Source of the DNA: Nitrincola iocasae
GTDB taxonomy: Bacteria; Pseudomonadota; Gammaproteobacteria; Pseudomonadales; Balneatricaceae
Reading direction: 5' to 3'
Assembly (NCBI RefSeq): GCF_008727795.1
Contig: NZ_CP044222.1
Span: 2,976,001-3,040,000, forward strand
Length of the DNA stretch: 64,000 bases
Each line of letters starts with the position of its first letter. Position 1 is the first letter of the stretch. Under the pieces are notes generated by a model, which was not told where the DNA came from, searched no databases, and saw only the letters and a program-made list of their open reading frames with translations. The position numbers were made by a program, and so were the translations under genes. This document shows positions 52,585 through 61,035 of this stretch, in pieces.

Positions 52585-53869
52585 TAAATGGCTGATCAGG
52601 TCATTATTGACCTTTGTGCTTACAACTCTACTTTCAGTGCAAACCCAGGCACAGCAGCTGGACAGAATTGTCACCGTGGTCAACGATGATATCATTATGA
52701 AAAGTGAGTTGGATCTACGCACTAAAATCATCACCGAACAGATCCAGGCGCGCGGTGTTCAAGTCCCGCCTGCTGACGTGCTGCGTCAGCAGGTTCTGGA
52801 CCGTTTAATCCTCGACAGTCTGCAGTTGCAGATAGCCGAAGTACAAGGCATGCGTATATCTGATCGTGAACTGAATGAAACGCTGGAATCCATTGCGGCT
52901 CAAAATGGCCTCACACTGCCGGAGTTTCGTGAAGCACTGATTGCGGAAGGTCAGGATTATGCTCAGGCGCGGGAACAGATCCGTCGTGAACTGTTGATTA
53001 GTCAGGTCCAACAAAGCAATGTAAACCGCCGTATTCAGGTATCAGAACAGGAGATTCGTAATTTCCTGAACTCAGATGCCACCCAACAGCATCGCCAGGC
53101 TGAGTTTTTGCTAAGTAATATTCTGATCGCACTCCCCTCTCAGGCTTCTCCAGAGACCATTCAGGCTGCAGAACGCAAAGCCCAGGAAATCTACGATACA
53201 CTGATAGCCGGTGCGGAGTTTGCTGATACCGCGGTGTCTGTATCCAACGCACCCAATGCCCTCAACGGTGGAGACCTGGGCTGGCGTGATCAGAATGCGC
53301 TGCCGGAAACGCTGGCCGCCGCTATTGCCAGCTTGCAACCCGGTGACATTAGCCGTCCAATACGGACACCCGGTGGTTTTCACATCCTCCAGGTCAGAGA
53401 CCGCCGTGGCGGTGAAGTTACCCTCGTCGAACAAACGCTAGTCAGCCACATTTTATTGACACCTAATGAAATTCGTTCCGATCAGCAAACCCGCAACCTG
53501 GCCTATGATCTGGTCAAGCGTATCCGCGATGGCCAGCCCTTCGAAAATCTGGCACGGCGTTATAGTGATGATCCTGGCAGCGGTTCCCAGGGTGGAGATC
53601 TGGGCTGGACTCAGGAAGGACAAATGGTACCGGAGTTTGAACAGGTGATGGGCCGCACCCCGGTAGGAGAAATATCCGAACCCTTCGAATCACGTTTTGG
53701 CTGGCATATACTCTGGGTCAAAGAGCGTCGCACTGAGGATATGTCTGCCGAGATGATGGAAAACATGGCGCGCAACACCATCATTCAGCGTAAATATAAT
53801 GAAGAACTGGACAACTGGCTGAGAGAATTACGTTCACAAGCCTATGTTGAAATCCGGAATCCAGGATAA
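52571..53869 (+). CDS. surA: Periplasmic chaperone/prolyl isomerase SurA
   Basis: A 432-residue protein with a signal peptide and the SurA N-terminal domain (LDRIVTVVNDDIIMKSELDLRT). Two parvulin PPIase domains follow, at about residues 175-275 (GGDLGWRDQNALPETLAAAI...GFHILQV) and 285-385 (GGDLGWTQEGQMVPEFEQVM...GWHILWV), then the C-terminal helix. It escorts outer-membrane proteins, including LptD, to the BAM complex. It lies in the classical order after lptD. Confidence 0.97.
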   Translation: MITSDKWLIRSLLTFVLTTLLSVQTQAQQLDRIVTVVNDDIIMKSELDLRTKIITEQIQARGVQVPPADVLRQQVLDRLILDSLQLQIAEVQGMRISDRELNETLESIAAQNGLTLPEFREALIAEGQDYAQAREQIRRELLISQVQQSNVNRRIQVSEQEIRNFLNSDATQQHRQAEFLLSNILIALPSQASPETIQAAERKAQEIYDTLIAGAEFADTAVSVSNAPNALNGGDLGWRDQNALPETLAAAIASLQPGDISRPIRTPGGFHILQVRDRRGGEVTLVEQTLVSHILLTPNEIRSDQQTRNLAYDLVKRIRDGQPFENLARRYSDDPGSGSQGGDLGWTQEGQMVPEFEQVMGRTPVGEISEPFESRFGWHILWVKERRTEDMSAEMMENMARNTIIQRKYNEELDNWLRELRSQAYVEIRNPG

Positions 53870-53877
53870 CAGGCCCC

Positions 53878-54882
53878 GTGGTTTTGCTACGTTTTGCACT
53901 GACTCCTGGTGAACCTGCCGGTATAGGTCCAGACTTGTGTGTGCAACTGGCACAGACATCCTGGCCACACCAGTTGGTTATCTTCGCTGATCCGGAACTA
54001 CTGCGCGCACGCGCCAAAATACTGAAACTACCCTTGGTACTAAGTGAGTGGCAGGGTGAGCAGGACCACAGACTGATGCCACCGGGAGAGCTATTGGTTT
54101 ATCCAGTGCCCATGTCTGTACCTGCCCAGGTCGGTACTCCCGATGTCCGCAATGCGCAGTATGTCCTGGAAACACTGACACTTGCCACCCAGCACTGCCA
54201 ACAGGGCAAGCTGGATGCGCTGATCACGGCACCCGTCCACAAAGGCATCATCAACGATGCGGGGATCCCTTTCACCGGACATACCGAATTTCTGGAAACT
54301 TTGACCGGCACCCCCAAGGTGGTGATGATGCTGGCAACGGAAGGTTTGAAAGTTGCCCTGGCTACTACCCACCTGCCATTGAGAGCCGTAGCAGACGCCA
54401 TTACCCGTCCATTACTGGAAGAGATCATCACTATTCTTTTGCAGGACTTACGCCGGAAATTCGGCATTCCCCAACCAAGATTGCTGGTGGCTGGGCTCAA
54501 CCCCCATGCGGGAGAAGGTGGTCATCTGGGTAACGAAGAACTGACTACAATCATTCCCGTACTAGACGCCTTTCGCCAACGCGGTGAGCAGATTCAGGGC
54601 CCCTTGCCAGCCGACACTTTATTCAACGAAAAATACCTGAGCCAGGCCGACGCCGTGTTAGCGATGTATCATGATCAGGGGTTGCCGGTATTGAAGTACA
54701 AGGGCTTTGGCCAAGCCGTCAATATTACCCTGGGGCTGCCGATCATCCGCACATCAGTTGATCATGGTACCGCTTTTGACCTGGCCGGTAGTGGTAGAGC
54801 CGATACCGGCAGCCTGATTACCGCCATTAATTACGCTGCGCAGATGGCTTCGGCTCGTCACTCAGCATCAGAAACTGCATAG
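53878..54882 (+). CDS. pdxA: 4-hydroxythreonine-4-phosphate dehydrogenase
   Basis: A 334-residue enzyme with FALTPGEPAGIGPDLCVQLAQ, ITAPVHKGIINDAGIPFTGHTEFLE, VAGLNPHAGEGGHLG, and AVLAMYHDQGLPVLKYKGFGQAVNITLGLPIIRTSVDHGTAFDLAG, which carries the metal-ligand His and Asp. It acts in pyridoxal phosphate synthesis. The start is a GTG at 53878 with AGG five bases upstream; a TTG at 53884 is an alternative. Confidence 0.97.
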   Translation: MVLLRFALTPGEPAGIGPDLCVQLAQTSWPHQLVIFADPELLRARAKILKLPLVLSEWQGEQDHRLMPPGELLVYPVPMSVPAQVGTPDVRNAQYVLETLTLATQHCQQGKLDALITAPVHKGIINDAGIPFTGHTEFLETLTGTPKVVMMLATEGLKVALATTHLPLRAVADAITRPLLEEIITILLQDLRRKFGIPQPRLLVAGLNPHAGEGGHLGNEELTTIIPVLDAFRQRGEQIQGPLPADTLFNEKYLSQADAVLAMYHDQGLPVLKYKGFGQAVNITLGLPIIRTSVDHGTAFDLAGSGRADTGSLITAINYAAQMASARHSASETA

Positions 54883-54888
54883 GAACTC

Positions 54889-55716
54889 ATGAGTAAAAAA
54901 CCGGTTGGCCACAAAGCCCGCAAACGTTTCGGTCAGAATTTTCTTCAGGACCAGGGAATTATTCATCGCATTATTCGTGCCATATCACCCCATCCTACGG
55001 ATCATTTGGTTGAAATCGGTCCAGGACTGGGCGCACTGACGGAAGAGATCCTCAATGCTGCCGGTGATCTTGATGCCATCGAACTGGACCGAGATCTGGT
55101 TCCGATTCTGCGCACCAAATTTTTTAACTATGCTGAACACTTTCGTGTTCATCAAGCCGATGCGATGAAATTCGACTACACTTCGCTGTGTGACGATCAG
55201 CGGCCACTGCGTATCGTCGGCAACCTGCCCTACAATATTTCCACACAGCTGATTTTCCACCTGCTAAGCTATAATAAGCAGATTGCTGATATGCATTTCA
55301 TGTTGCAGAAAGAGGTAGTGGAACGCCTGGCTGCCAAGGCTGGTGAAAAACATTATGGTCGGCTAAGTCTCATGGCACAGTATTACTGCCAGGTTGAAAA
55401 TCTGTTTCTGGTACCACCCGAAGCCTTTAATCCGGTTCCCAAGGTGGACTCGGCCATCGTGCGACTGACACCGCATAAGCAGCTACCGTTTGTAGCCAGA
55501 GATGTGGATCAGTTGCAGTCTGTGGTTAAAACGGCTTTTAATCAGCGCCGTAAAACTTTACGTAACAACCTGAAAGAACTGATCAGTGCTGAGGCACTCG
55601 AATCACTTGAAATTAATCCGGGAGAACGTCCCGAACGCCTGACACTGCAGGAGTTTATCCGTATCAGTGACTTTCTATGTGAACAAGAAAAAGGAATAAC
55701 CAGCGTTTATGAATAG
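54889..55716 (+). CDS. rsmA: 16S rRNA dimethyladenosine transferase RsmA (KsgA)
   Basis: A 275-residue methyltransferase: RKRFGQNFLQDQGIIHRII, SAM motif VEIGPGLGALTEEIL, GNLPYNISTQLIFHLL and PKVDSAIVRL. It dimethylates two adenosines in the 16S rRNA 3' hairpin; its loss gives kasugamycin resistance. It is 6 bp after pdxA and overlaps apaG. Confidence 0.98.
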   Translation: MSKKPVGHKARKRFGQNFLQDQGIIHRIIRAISPHPTDHLVEIGPGLGALTEEILNAAGDLDAIELDRDLVPILRTKFFNYAEHFRVHQADAMKFDYTSLCDDQRPLRIVGNLPYNISTQLIFHLLSYNKQIADMHFMLQKEVVERLAAKAGEKHYGRLSLMAQYYCQVENLFLVPPEAFNPVPKVDSAIVRLTPHKQLPFVARDVDQLQSVVKTAFNQRRKTLRNNLKELISAEALESLEINPGERPERLTLQEFIRISDFLCEQEKGITSVYE

Positions 55717-56095
55717 TAAATCTATGGGTGAAAACATGCACATCGCAATCGATACCGCTTACCTGCACGAGCAGTCTGATCCGGATGCACACCGCTATGT
55801 TTTTTCCTATCACATCACCATCACCAACCAAAATCCGGTTCCGGTTCAGTTGATCAGCCGCCGCTGGGTCATCACCGATGGTAACGAACAGATACAGGAA
55901 GTCACTGGCGAAGGTGTGGTCGGTGAGCAGCCAACTATTGAGCCAGGCCAAAGCTACAGCTACACCAGCGGAACAGTGCTCCCGACTGAAGTCGGCAGCA
56001 TGCAGGGACACTATTGCATGATGACCGATGAAACCGGTGAGTTTATCGCCCCAATTCCCGCCTTCACCCTGGCATTACCAAATGCATTACACTGA
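55709..56095 (+). CDS. apaG: ApaG (CorD) domain protein
   Basis: A 128-residue single-domain protein with the fibronectin-like ApaG fold: YVFSYHITITNQNPVPVQLISRRWVITDGNEQIQEVTGEGVVGEQPTIEPGQSYSYTSGT. Function is uncertain; E. coli ApaG/CorD is linked to Co2+ and Mg2+ handling. Starts at 55724 or 55736 are also possible; none has a perfect ribosome site, and the first overlaps rsmA by 8 bases. The apaH gene that often follows is missing; a stator operon follows instead. Confidence 0.93.
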   Translation: MNSKSMGENMHIAIDTAYLHEQSDPDAHRYVFSYHITITNQNPVPVQLISRRWVITDGNEQIQEVTGEGVVGEQPTIEPGQSYSYTSGTVLPTEVGSMQGHYCMMTDETGEFIAPIPAFTLALPNALH

Positions 56096-56169
56096 TATAA
56101 TACCTACTGAACTTCAGCCGGGTATTGTTATACTCGGCTTCTGATTACTATCAACAACAGAGACCGGCT

Positions 56170-57000
56170 ATGGATTTTGCATCATTACTAGGGATCGTTT
56201 CAGGCTTTGCCCTGATTATTATTGCCATTTTCCTGGGTGGTAACCCGGATGTGTTTGTCAATGTGCCGGGTCTGATGATTGTAGCCGGTGGCACCATTGC
56301 TGCTACGTTACTGACAGTACAGTTTAAAGATGTCCTGAATGCCTTTCGTGCAGCCTGGATCGTCTTCACTCAGGATAAAACCAATGCCCAGGAAATGATT
56401 GACACTATGCTGGAATTAAGCCGTATCAGTCACCGCCACGGCTTGCTGATGCTGGGAGATATTGAAACCAACTCCCGTGTTCTGCAACGTGCAGCAAACC
56501 TGCTGGCAGAAGCCGCCTCCGAACAGGTCATCCGTAACACCTTGCAAAATGAAATCGACTCTTTGATAGGCCGACACTTCACGGTACAGGATGTTTTTCG
56601 CAAAATGGCCATGTATGCTCCAGCTTTCGGTATGCTGGGCACATTGATCGGCTTGATCCAGATGCTCAGCGCCCTTCAGGACCCTGAAACCATTGGTCCG
56701 GCCATGGCTATCGCGCTACTGACTACTTTTTATGGTTCACTTCTGGCAACCGTAGTATTTCTGCCCATCGCCGGAAAACTACGCGCCAGAACACTTTCAG
56801 AAGTGACCAATTTGGAGATCATCCGGGAAGGCTGCATCAGCATACTGACCAACGACCATTATGCGCACGTATATGAGCAATTATCTTCTTATCTGCCGGA
56901 AGCGTCACGCAAACCGCTACGTGCCGCCAAACAGGCTAAAACACAGGAGCAGGATAAAGCAGCTGACAAAAAAGTTAAGCCACAGGATAAAAAGGCATGA
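56170..57000 (+). CDS. motA: Flagellar stator protein, MotA/PomA family
   Basis: A 276-residue membrane protein with four helices. VPGLMIVAGGTIAATLLTVQFKDVLNAFRAAW and YAPAFGMLGTLIGLIQMLSALQDPETIGPAMAIALLTTFYGSLLATVVFLPIAGKL are the PomA/MotA channel blocks. PomA-type features hint at sodium coupling, but this is not provable by eye. A Lys-rich tail ends the protein. The ATG at 56170 gives the canonical MDFASLLGIVSGFALII start. It overlaps motB by 4 bases. Confidence 0.93.
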   Translation: MDFASLLGIVSGFALIIIAIFLGGNPDVFVNVPGLMIVAGGTIAATLLTVQFKDVLNAFRAAWIVFTQDKTNAQEMIDTMLELSRISHRHGLLMLGDIETNSRVLQRAANLLAEAASEQVIRNTLQNEIDSLIGRHFTVQDVFRKMAMYAPAFGMLGTLIGLIQMLSALQDPETIGPAMAIALLTTFYGSLLATVVFLPIAGKLRARTLSEVTNLEIIREGCISILTNDHYAHVYEQLSSYLPEASRKPLRAAKQAKTQEQDKAADKKVKPQDKKA

Positions 57001-57785
57001 GTCGTAAACAGCAGCTCTTGGATGACAATGAGGGGCCTGGCTGGATTACCACTTTTGCTGATCTGATGACGTTACTGTTGGTATTTTTTGTACTGCTATT
57101 TTCCATGTCCAGTGTTGAACATGAAGCCTTCGAAGAGGCCGCCAAATCGTTGAATATTGCCCTGTCTAGAGATTCAGCACCCTCCAGCCTGATTCCGTTA
57201 CTCGAACCAGCTGCCGAAACCACCCGTATCCCCGATCTTAATGACCCGGCAATCATTAACCGTAATGCTGAGCTGGCCGATCAGATGCGCTTCCAGCAGG
57301 CGCTGGTAGACTCCATCAATGCCGAGCTCGAAGAGGTCGTCACTGATATACAAGGATCTCTGGCCGAAAAAGATATGGGTAGCTGGGTTGAAATCGGCAC
57401 CCCAAGGGATGGTAAGCTCAACCTAAAGGTCAATGCTGCGGTGATGTTTGAACCAGGTTCTGTTGAGATTCGGCGCTCAATGATGCCATTGCTCGACAGT
57501 GTGCTTGAAGTGGTATTGGACAACCCAGGTTTTAAGCTTGAAATTCAAGGACACACGGATGATCAACCCGTCGATAGCGAACGCTTTCCATCAAACTGGG
57601 AGCTTTCTGCTTTTCGCGCCACAGCTGTGCTACGCTTTTTAATTGAAGGGGGGTTATCACCACAGCGTGTTGTTGCCAGTGGATACGGTGATTCCATGCC
57701 ACTATTACCCAACACCTCTGAAGAAAACAGAGCCGCGAACCGACGCCTCGAATTTGTCCTTGAACGGACGGAGTTACCACGATGA
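56997..57785 (+). CDS. motB: Flagellar stator protein, MotB/PomB family
   Basis: A 262-residue protein with one membrane helix, WITTFADLMTLLLVFFVLLFSMSS. Asp22 is the expected ion-binding residue. After a linker comes an OmpA-type peptidoglycan-binding domain (about 140-260: LEIQGHTDDQPVDSERFPSNWELSAFRATAVLRFLIEGGL...ANRRLEFVLERT). It anchors the MotA/B stator to the wall. It overlaps both neighbours (4 bases each), so the three genes are translated as a unit. Confidence 0.93.
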   Translation: MSRKQQLLDDNEGPGWITTFADLMTLLLVFFVLLFSMSSVEHEAFEEAAKSLNIALSRDSAPSSLIPLLEPAAETTRIPDLNDPAIINRNAELADQMRFQQALVDSINAELEEVVTDIQGSLAEKDMGSWVEIGTPRDGKLNLKVNAAVMFEPGSVEIRRSMMPLLDSVLEVVLDNPGFKLEIQGHTDDQPVDSERFPSNWELSAFRATAVLRFLIEGGLSPQRVVASGYGDSMPLLPNTSEENRAANRRLEFVLERTELPR

Positions 57786-58150
57786 AACCATTGATCTCAT
57801 TTCCAGAATTAAAAGACCGTGGTCGTAGAGCTTTCCGTATGACGCCTGTGCAGGATGATCCGGTTAGTCTGCGTGTAAATGGTGACCTGGTCGACCTGGA
57901 AGACTTGTCGGCTAACGGCGTTGCGTTTATCAGTGAGCATGAACTGAAATCCGGACGCTACGATGCGCAGATCAACTTCACGCTGGATGAACGCGATTTC
58001 ACCATTTTTTGCAAACTGGATCTGATTCGAACACTGACGGGTACTTATGGTGGCGAACTCCAAGAAATAAGCAGTATGGACGAGCGTCTTTTATCCCGCT
58101 TCATTTTGGAATGCCAGAAACAGGCGATTTTACGCCAGAGAGCAGAATAA
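57782..58150 (+). CDS. PilZ-domain protein, probable cyclic di-GMP receptor
   Basis: A 122-residue single PilZ domain with both ligand motifs: an arginine-rich RGRRAFRM near residues 13-20 (RxxxR type) and LEDLSANGVAF near residues 38-48 (D/N-x-S-x-x-G). It overlaps motB by 4 bases and is the last gene of the stator operon. By analogy with YcgR-type proteins it may tune motor output when cyclic di-GMP is high; that is inference. Confidence 0.85.
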   Translation: MKPLISFPELKDRGRRAFRMTPVQDDPVSLRVNGDLVDLEDLSANGVAFISEHELKSGRYDAQINFTLDERDFTIFCKLDLIRTLTGTYGGELQEISSMDERLLSRFILECQKQAILRQRAE

Positions 58151-58173
58151 CTTTGCGAGTGCGTAATAAACCC

Positions 58174-58202
58174 TTGACAACAAAAGCCCTCGTCTGTAAT
58201 AT
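58174..58202 (+). promoter_or_regulatory. Near-consensus promoter of the initiator tRNA gene
   Basis: TTGACA (58174-58179) and TAATAT (58197-58202) are separated by exactly 17 bases, followed by a C-rich CCGTCCC discriminator. Transcription would begin about 8 bases before the tRNA. The C-rich discriminator is typical of stringently controlled stable-RNA promoters. Confidence 0.9.
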
Positions 58203-58216
58203 CCGTCCCACGTTGA

Positions 58217-58293
<77 letters not shown>

Positions 58294-58303
58294 AATTTTT
58301 AGA

Positions 58304-58340
58304 AGGCAGATCAGTTAGTTACTGATCTGCCTTTTTATTT
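58304..58340 (+). terminator. Terminator of the tRNA transcript
   Basis: AGGCAGATCAGT (58304-58315) and ACTGATCTGCCT (58321-58332) form a perfect 12-base stem with a five-base loop, followed by TTTTATTT. Confidence 0.93.
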
Positions 58341-58469
58341 TATAGACTTGTATTTATTCCCACTGGTATTCCCCTGGCGTGAAAACTCTCTTCCAAGGAC
58401 CTCATGTCTGTGTGGATATCGACCAAAACGATCAATGATCGCTTTATGTCGCAACTCATAGCATGATTT
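58335..58469 (-). pseudogene. 3'-terminal remnant of a DUF924-family gene
   Basis: The minus strand encodes about 44 residues without a start codon, bounded upstream by a TGA. They include RHKAIIDRFGRYPHRHEVLGRE, which matches the conserved C-terminal block of DUF924 proteins (typically HRDIIxRFGRFPHRNxxLGR). The rest of the gene is gone; the chemoreceptor gene ends 13 bp upstream. This looks like the scar of a deletion or insertion next to the tRNA gene. Identification rests on this single block, recalled from the family. Confidence 0.6.
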
Positions 58470-58482
58470 TCAGCAGGGACTT

Positions 58483-60450
58483 TTAATCTGTGCGAAAACG
58501 AGCCACAAGCTTACGCAGTGAAGCACTTAATTCACTTTGCTGACGCGCGAAACCTTCGACATCCTGTGCTTGAACAGAAACCTGGTTGATCGACTCATTA
58601 ATAGCAACAACATTCTTATTAATATCTTCTGTCACCAAATGCTGCTCCTCCGTAGCGCTTGCCGTCGCTATCGTCATATCACGAATACTTTCGACAGAGT
58701 GCTCAATACTTTCAAAGGCACTAAGTGCCTCTTGTGACAACCGAGTAGCTTCCTGAGATTCATCCAGGCTTCGATTCATTACAGTGGTCACTTCACGAAT
58801 ACGGCTAACCAGCATGTTCAATATATGATTAATCTGTTCAGTAGAATCGTGCGAACGTTTGGCAAGACTTCTGACTTCATCAGCCACTACGGCAAAGCCA
58901 CGCCCCTGATCACCCGCACGAGCGGCTTCAATGGCGGCATTCAACGCCAGTAAGTTAGTCTGTTCAGCAATTTGCTGGATAGTGGTCAAAATATTATTAA
59001 TATTGTCAGTTTCTTGTTCCAACTCCTGGATAACCTGACTTGAAGCTTCAATACTTTTACCTAACTGATTAACACTGGAAGCGCTACGGTTAATAACGGC
59101 TTTGCCCTCTCGAGTCATATTCAAACCGTGTTCTGATACTTCAGCAGTACGTACACTATTGCGGGCTACATCATTGGCAGCCGAGGACATTTGCGTAATG
59201 GCTGTTACAATCAATTCAACAGATTGCAGCTGCTGCTGTAACAGCGCCGTCATCGCCGCTGTTTCCTGGCTGGTATGATCTGAAACATCATGGATAGTCA
59301 GTGCGCTCTCTTTAATGGAACGAACCATGGTTTGCGTCGACTCAATAAACTGGTTAAACCACTTAGCCAGCTCTCCTGTCTCGTCTTGGCTGACAACCTC
59401 TAATCGATGGGTTAAATTACCCTCACCCTGAGCAATGGTTTTTAAACCATCTTTAACCAAGTTAATGGGCGAGCTGATACGCCTGGCAATCCACGCGCCG
59501 ACAATACTAAATATCAAAATAACCAGAATGCTAGTCATTACTGTTTGCCAAATCAGACGTGACGCACTGGCAAATATCTCAGCATTTTGTTTAAAGCCAA
59601 TCAATTTCCAACCCAGTGTTGGTGATGTATAGACATTGGCCATATAGTCAACACCATCAATTTTTACTTCAATCACACCATTCTCAGTAGATGACAAGGC
59701 CTGGTAATAAGGGTCTGACAGGTCAGAGACTTTTTTGAAACTGTTTTCTGATTTCAGGCCATCAACCAATACAGTGCCGTTGCCTTCAAGCAACATAAAG
59801 AACCCGGTCTCGCCAAACCGCAGTTTTTGCGTCATATCTGTGAGTGATTTAAGTGAAACATCAATGGCAACCACACCACCGAATTTTCCTTCAGCATCTT
59901 TAAATCCTTTGAGAACAGACACAAAAACAGCATCCACAGGTTCCCAATAATAGCTATCACGACGTGACACTTCATAATTTGCACTTTGACCAATGCTAAA
60001 CCAAGGACGATTACGAGGATCCCAGTCGGCATAATCATCTGTTCCGGGCCACTCAATATAACCACCTTCAGTATCGGACATATACACATAACCATAGGAC
60101 GGATTGTTATTACCGATACTTGAAAAGTACTCAAAAATCCGGCGTTCTTCTCCACCCTTTGCCAGGGCTGTTTCCGAAGGTTTTTCCCCCGAACCAAAGT
60201 AAGTGCTGATGCCAATATCCTTGACGGCTTTGAGTGCAGGATAGTCCGCAACCGCCGCGACATTTTGTTCAACCAGATTGAAAAATGTTACGAAAGTATT
60301 TTCCGCAAGCTGCATGTCTAAACGACTCGTTTCTATAAACGCTTCGCGTGCTTGGTTAGCTACATTGTGTATTGTCAGTGCTGAAACAATTAGCACAGGA
60401 AATAAAGCCGTCAGTAAAAAAGCGATAAGCAGCTTAGATTTTATTTTCAT
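58483..60450 (-). CDS. Methyl-accepting chemotaxis protein with dCache sensor
   Basis: A 655-residue chemoreceptor. The first membrane helix is at residues 7-28 and a periplasmic dCache domain covers about 35-300 (with the typical DWDPRNRPWF). The second helix is at about 302-325 (VMTSILVILIFSIVGAWIA), then a HAMP domain (RISSPINLVKDGLKTIAQGEGNLTHRL). The signalling hairpin tip is EQTNLLALNAAIEAARAGDQGRGFAVVADEVR. No C-terminal pentapeptide tether is present. dCache receptors often bind amino acids or other small molecules; the ligand here is unknown. It has no che neighbours and lies beside a decayed gene, suggesting local acquisition. Confidence 0.95.
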   Translation of the reverse strand: MKIKSKLLIAFLLTALFPVLIVSALTIHNVANQAREAFIETSRLDMQLAENTFVTFFNLVEQNVAAVADYPALKAVKDIGISTYFGSGEKPSETALAKGGEERRIFEYFSSIGNNNPSYGYVYMSDTEGGYIEWPGTDDYADWDPRNRPWFSIGQSANYEVSRRDSYYWEPVDAVFVSVLKGFKDAEGKFGGVVAIDVSLKSLTDMTQKLRFGETGFFMLLEGNGTVLVDGLKSENSFKKVSDLSDPYYQALSSTENGVIEVKIDGVDYMANVYTSPTLGWKLIGFKQNAEIFASASRLIWQTVMTSILVILIFSIVGAWIARRISSPINLVKDGLKTIAQGEGNLTHRLEVVSQDETGELAKWFNQFIESTQTMVRSIKESALTIHDVSDHTSQETAAMTALLQQQLQSVELIVTAITQMSSAANDVARNSVRTAEVSEHGLNMTREGKAVINRSASSVNQLGKSIEASSQVIQELEQETDNINNILTTIQQIAEQTNLLALNAAIEAARAGDQGRGFAVVADEVRSLAKRSHDSTEQINHILNMLVSRIREVTTVMNRSLDESQEATRLSQEALSAFESIEHSVESIRDMTIATASATEEQHLVTEDINKNVVAINESINQVSVQAQDVEGFARQQSELSASLRKLVARFRTD

Positions 60451-60755
60451 TTATAAGTGCCTGTGCATGAGAAATAATAATAGTTACTGTCTATAGTAAA
60501 CTAACAGAATGTTACAAATTTACTATTCCAGTTTTCACTTAACACGTTCTATTTACGACACCGCCATACCGATTGGATTATTGAACACAGGCGTTTATTG
60601 TGCAGAGTACATTCTGTTTGATCGATAAGCCGCACTCCTCGCCTGTTATGCGCGTTACCACACTGACCTCTACAGCGAAGACAACTAACCTGCAACTCCT
60701 TAGTGGTTCTACAAACTGGCATGTCGCCAGAAGAGCATCACCCGCAGAGGTCAAC
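60451..60755. other. 305-bp divergent intergenic region, nothing recognised
   Basis: This region separates the divergent chemoreceptor and CsbD-like genes. It is AT-rich near the receptor, where a promoter is likely. An open frame from 60600 runs into the CsbD-like gene but its 52 leading codons resemble nothing. I see no RNA gene, repeat or known operator. Confidence 0.6.
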
Positions 60756-60974
60756 ATGACAACTTCCGAAAATGCTATTAACCGGCTCTCCGCTCAATGG
60801 AAACAGCATATGGGCGCGGCCAAAATCGCCTGGGGCAAACTCACTGATGATCAGTTGATGGAAACTTCCGGTCACCATCAAAAACTGGTTGGCCTGATAG
60901 AAGAGCAGTACAACATCACCCGCGAAGAAGCCGAGAAACAAGTGAAACTGTTCACCGAGACGCATATTCGCTAA
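60756..60974 (+). CDS. CsbD-like (YjbJ family) stress protein
   Basis: A 72-residue protein, MTTSENAINRLSAQWKQHMGAAKIAWGKLTDDQLMETSGHHQKLVGLIEEQYNITREEAEKQVKLF. It is the complete CsbD/YjbJ pattern (WKQ...GKLTDDxL...G...LVG.IQ..Y.I.REEAEKQV). These small abundant proteins rise in general stress and stationary phase; their molecular role is unknown. The ATG at 60756 has AGAGG seven bases upstream and fits the family length of about 70. Confidence 0.9.
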   Translation: MTTSENAINRLSAQWKQHMGAAKIAWGKLTDDQLMETSGHHQKLVGLIEEQYNITREEAEKQVKLFTETHIR

Positions 60975-61035
60975 TAAAATACATTATCCATGCGCTATCT
61001 ACACAAGCAAACTCTTTATAAAAGCGAACTCTGCC

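Noticed and set aside
60480..60540. Possible TTGTAA / TATAGA promoter for the chemoreceptor gene
   Set aside because: Both boxes are weak with a 16-base spacer in an AT-rich stretch, and no flagellar sigma-28 pattern is visible, so it is not reported as a feature.
60600..60755. Longer version of the CsbD-like gene from 60600
   Set aside because: The extra 52 residues match nothing and the family starts at the ATG at 60756, which has AGAGG upstream.
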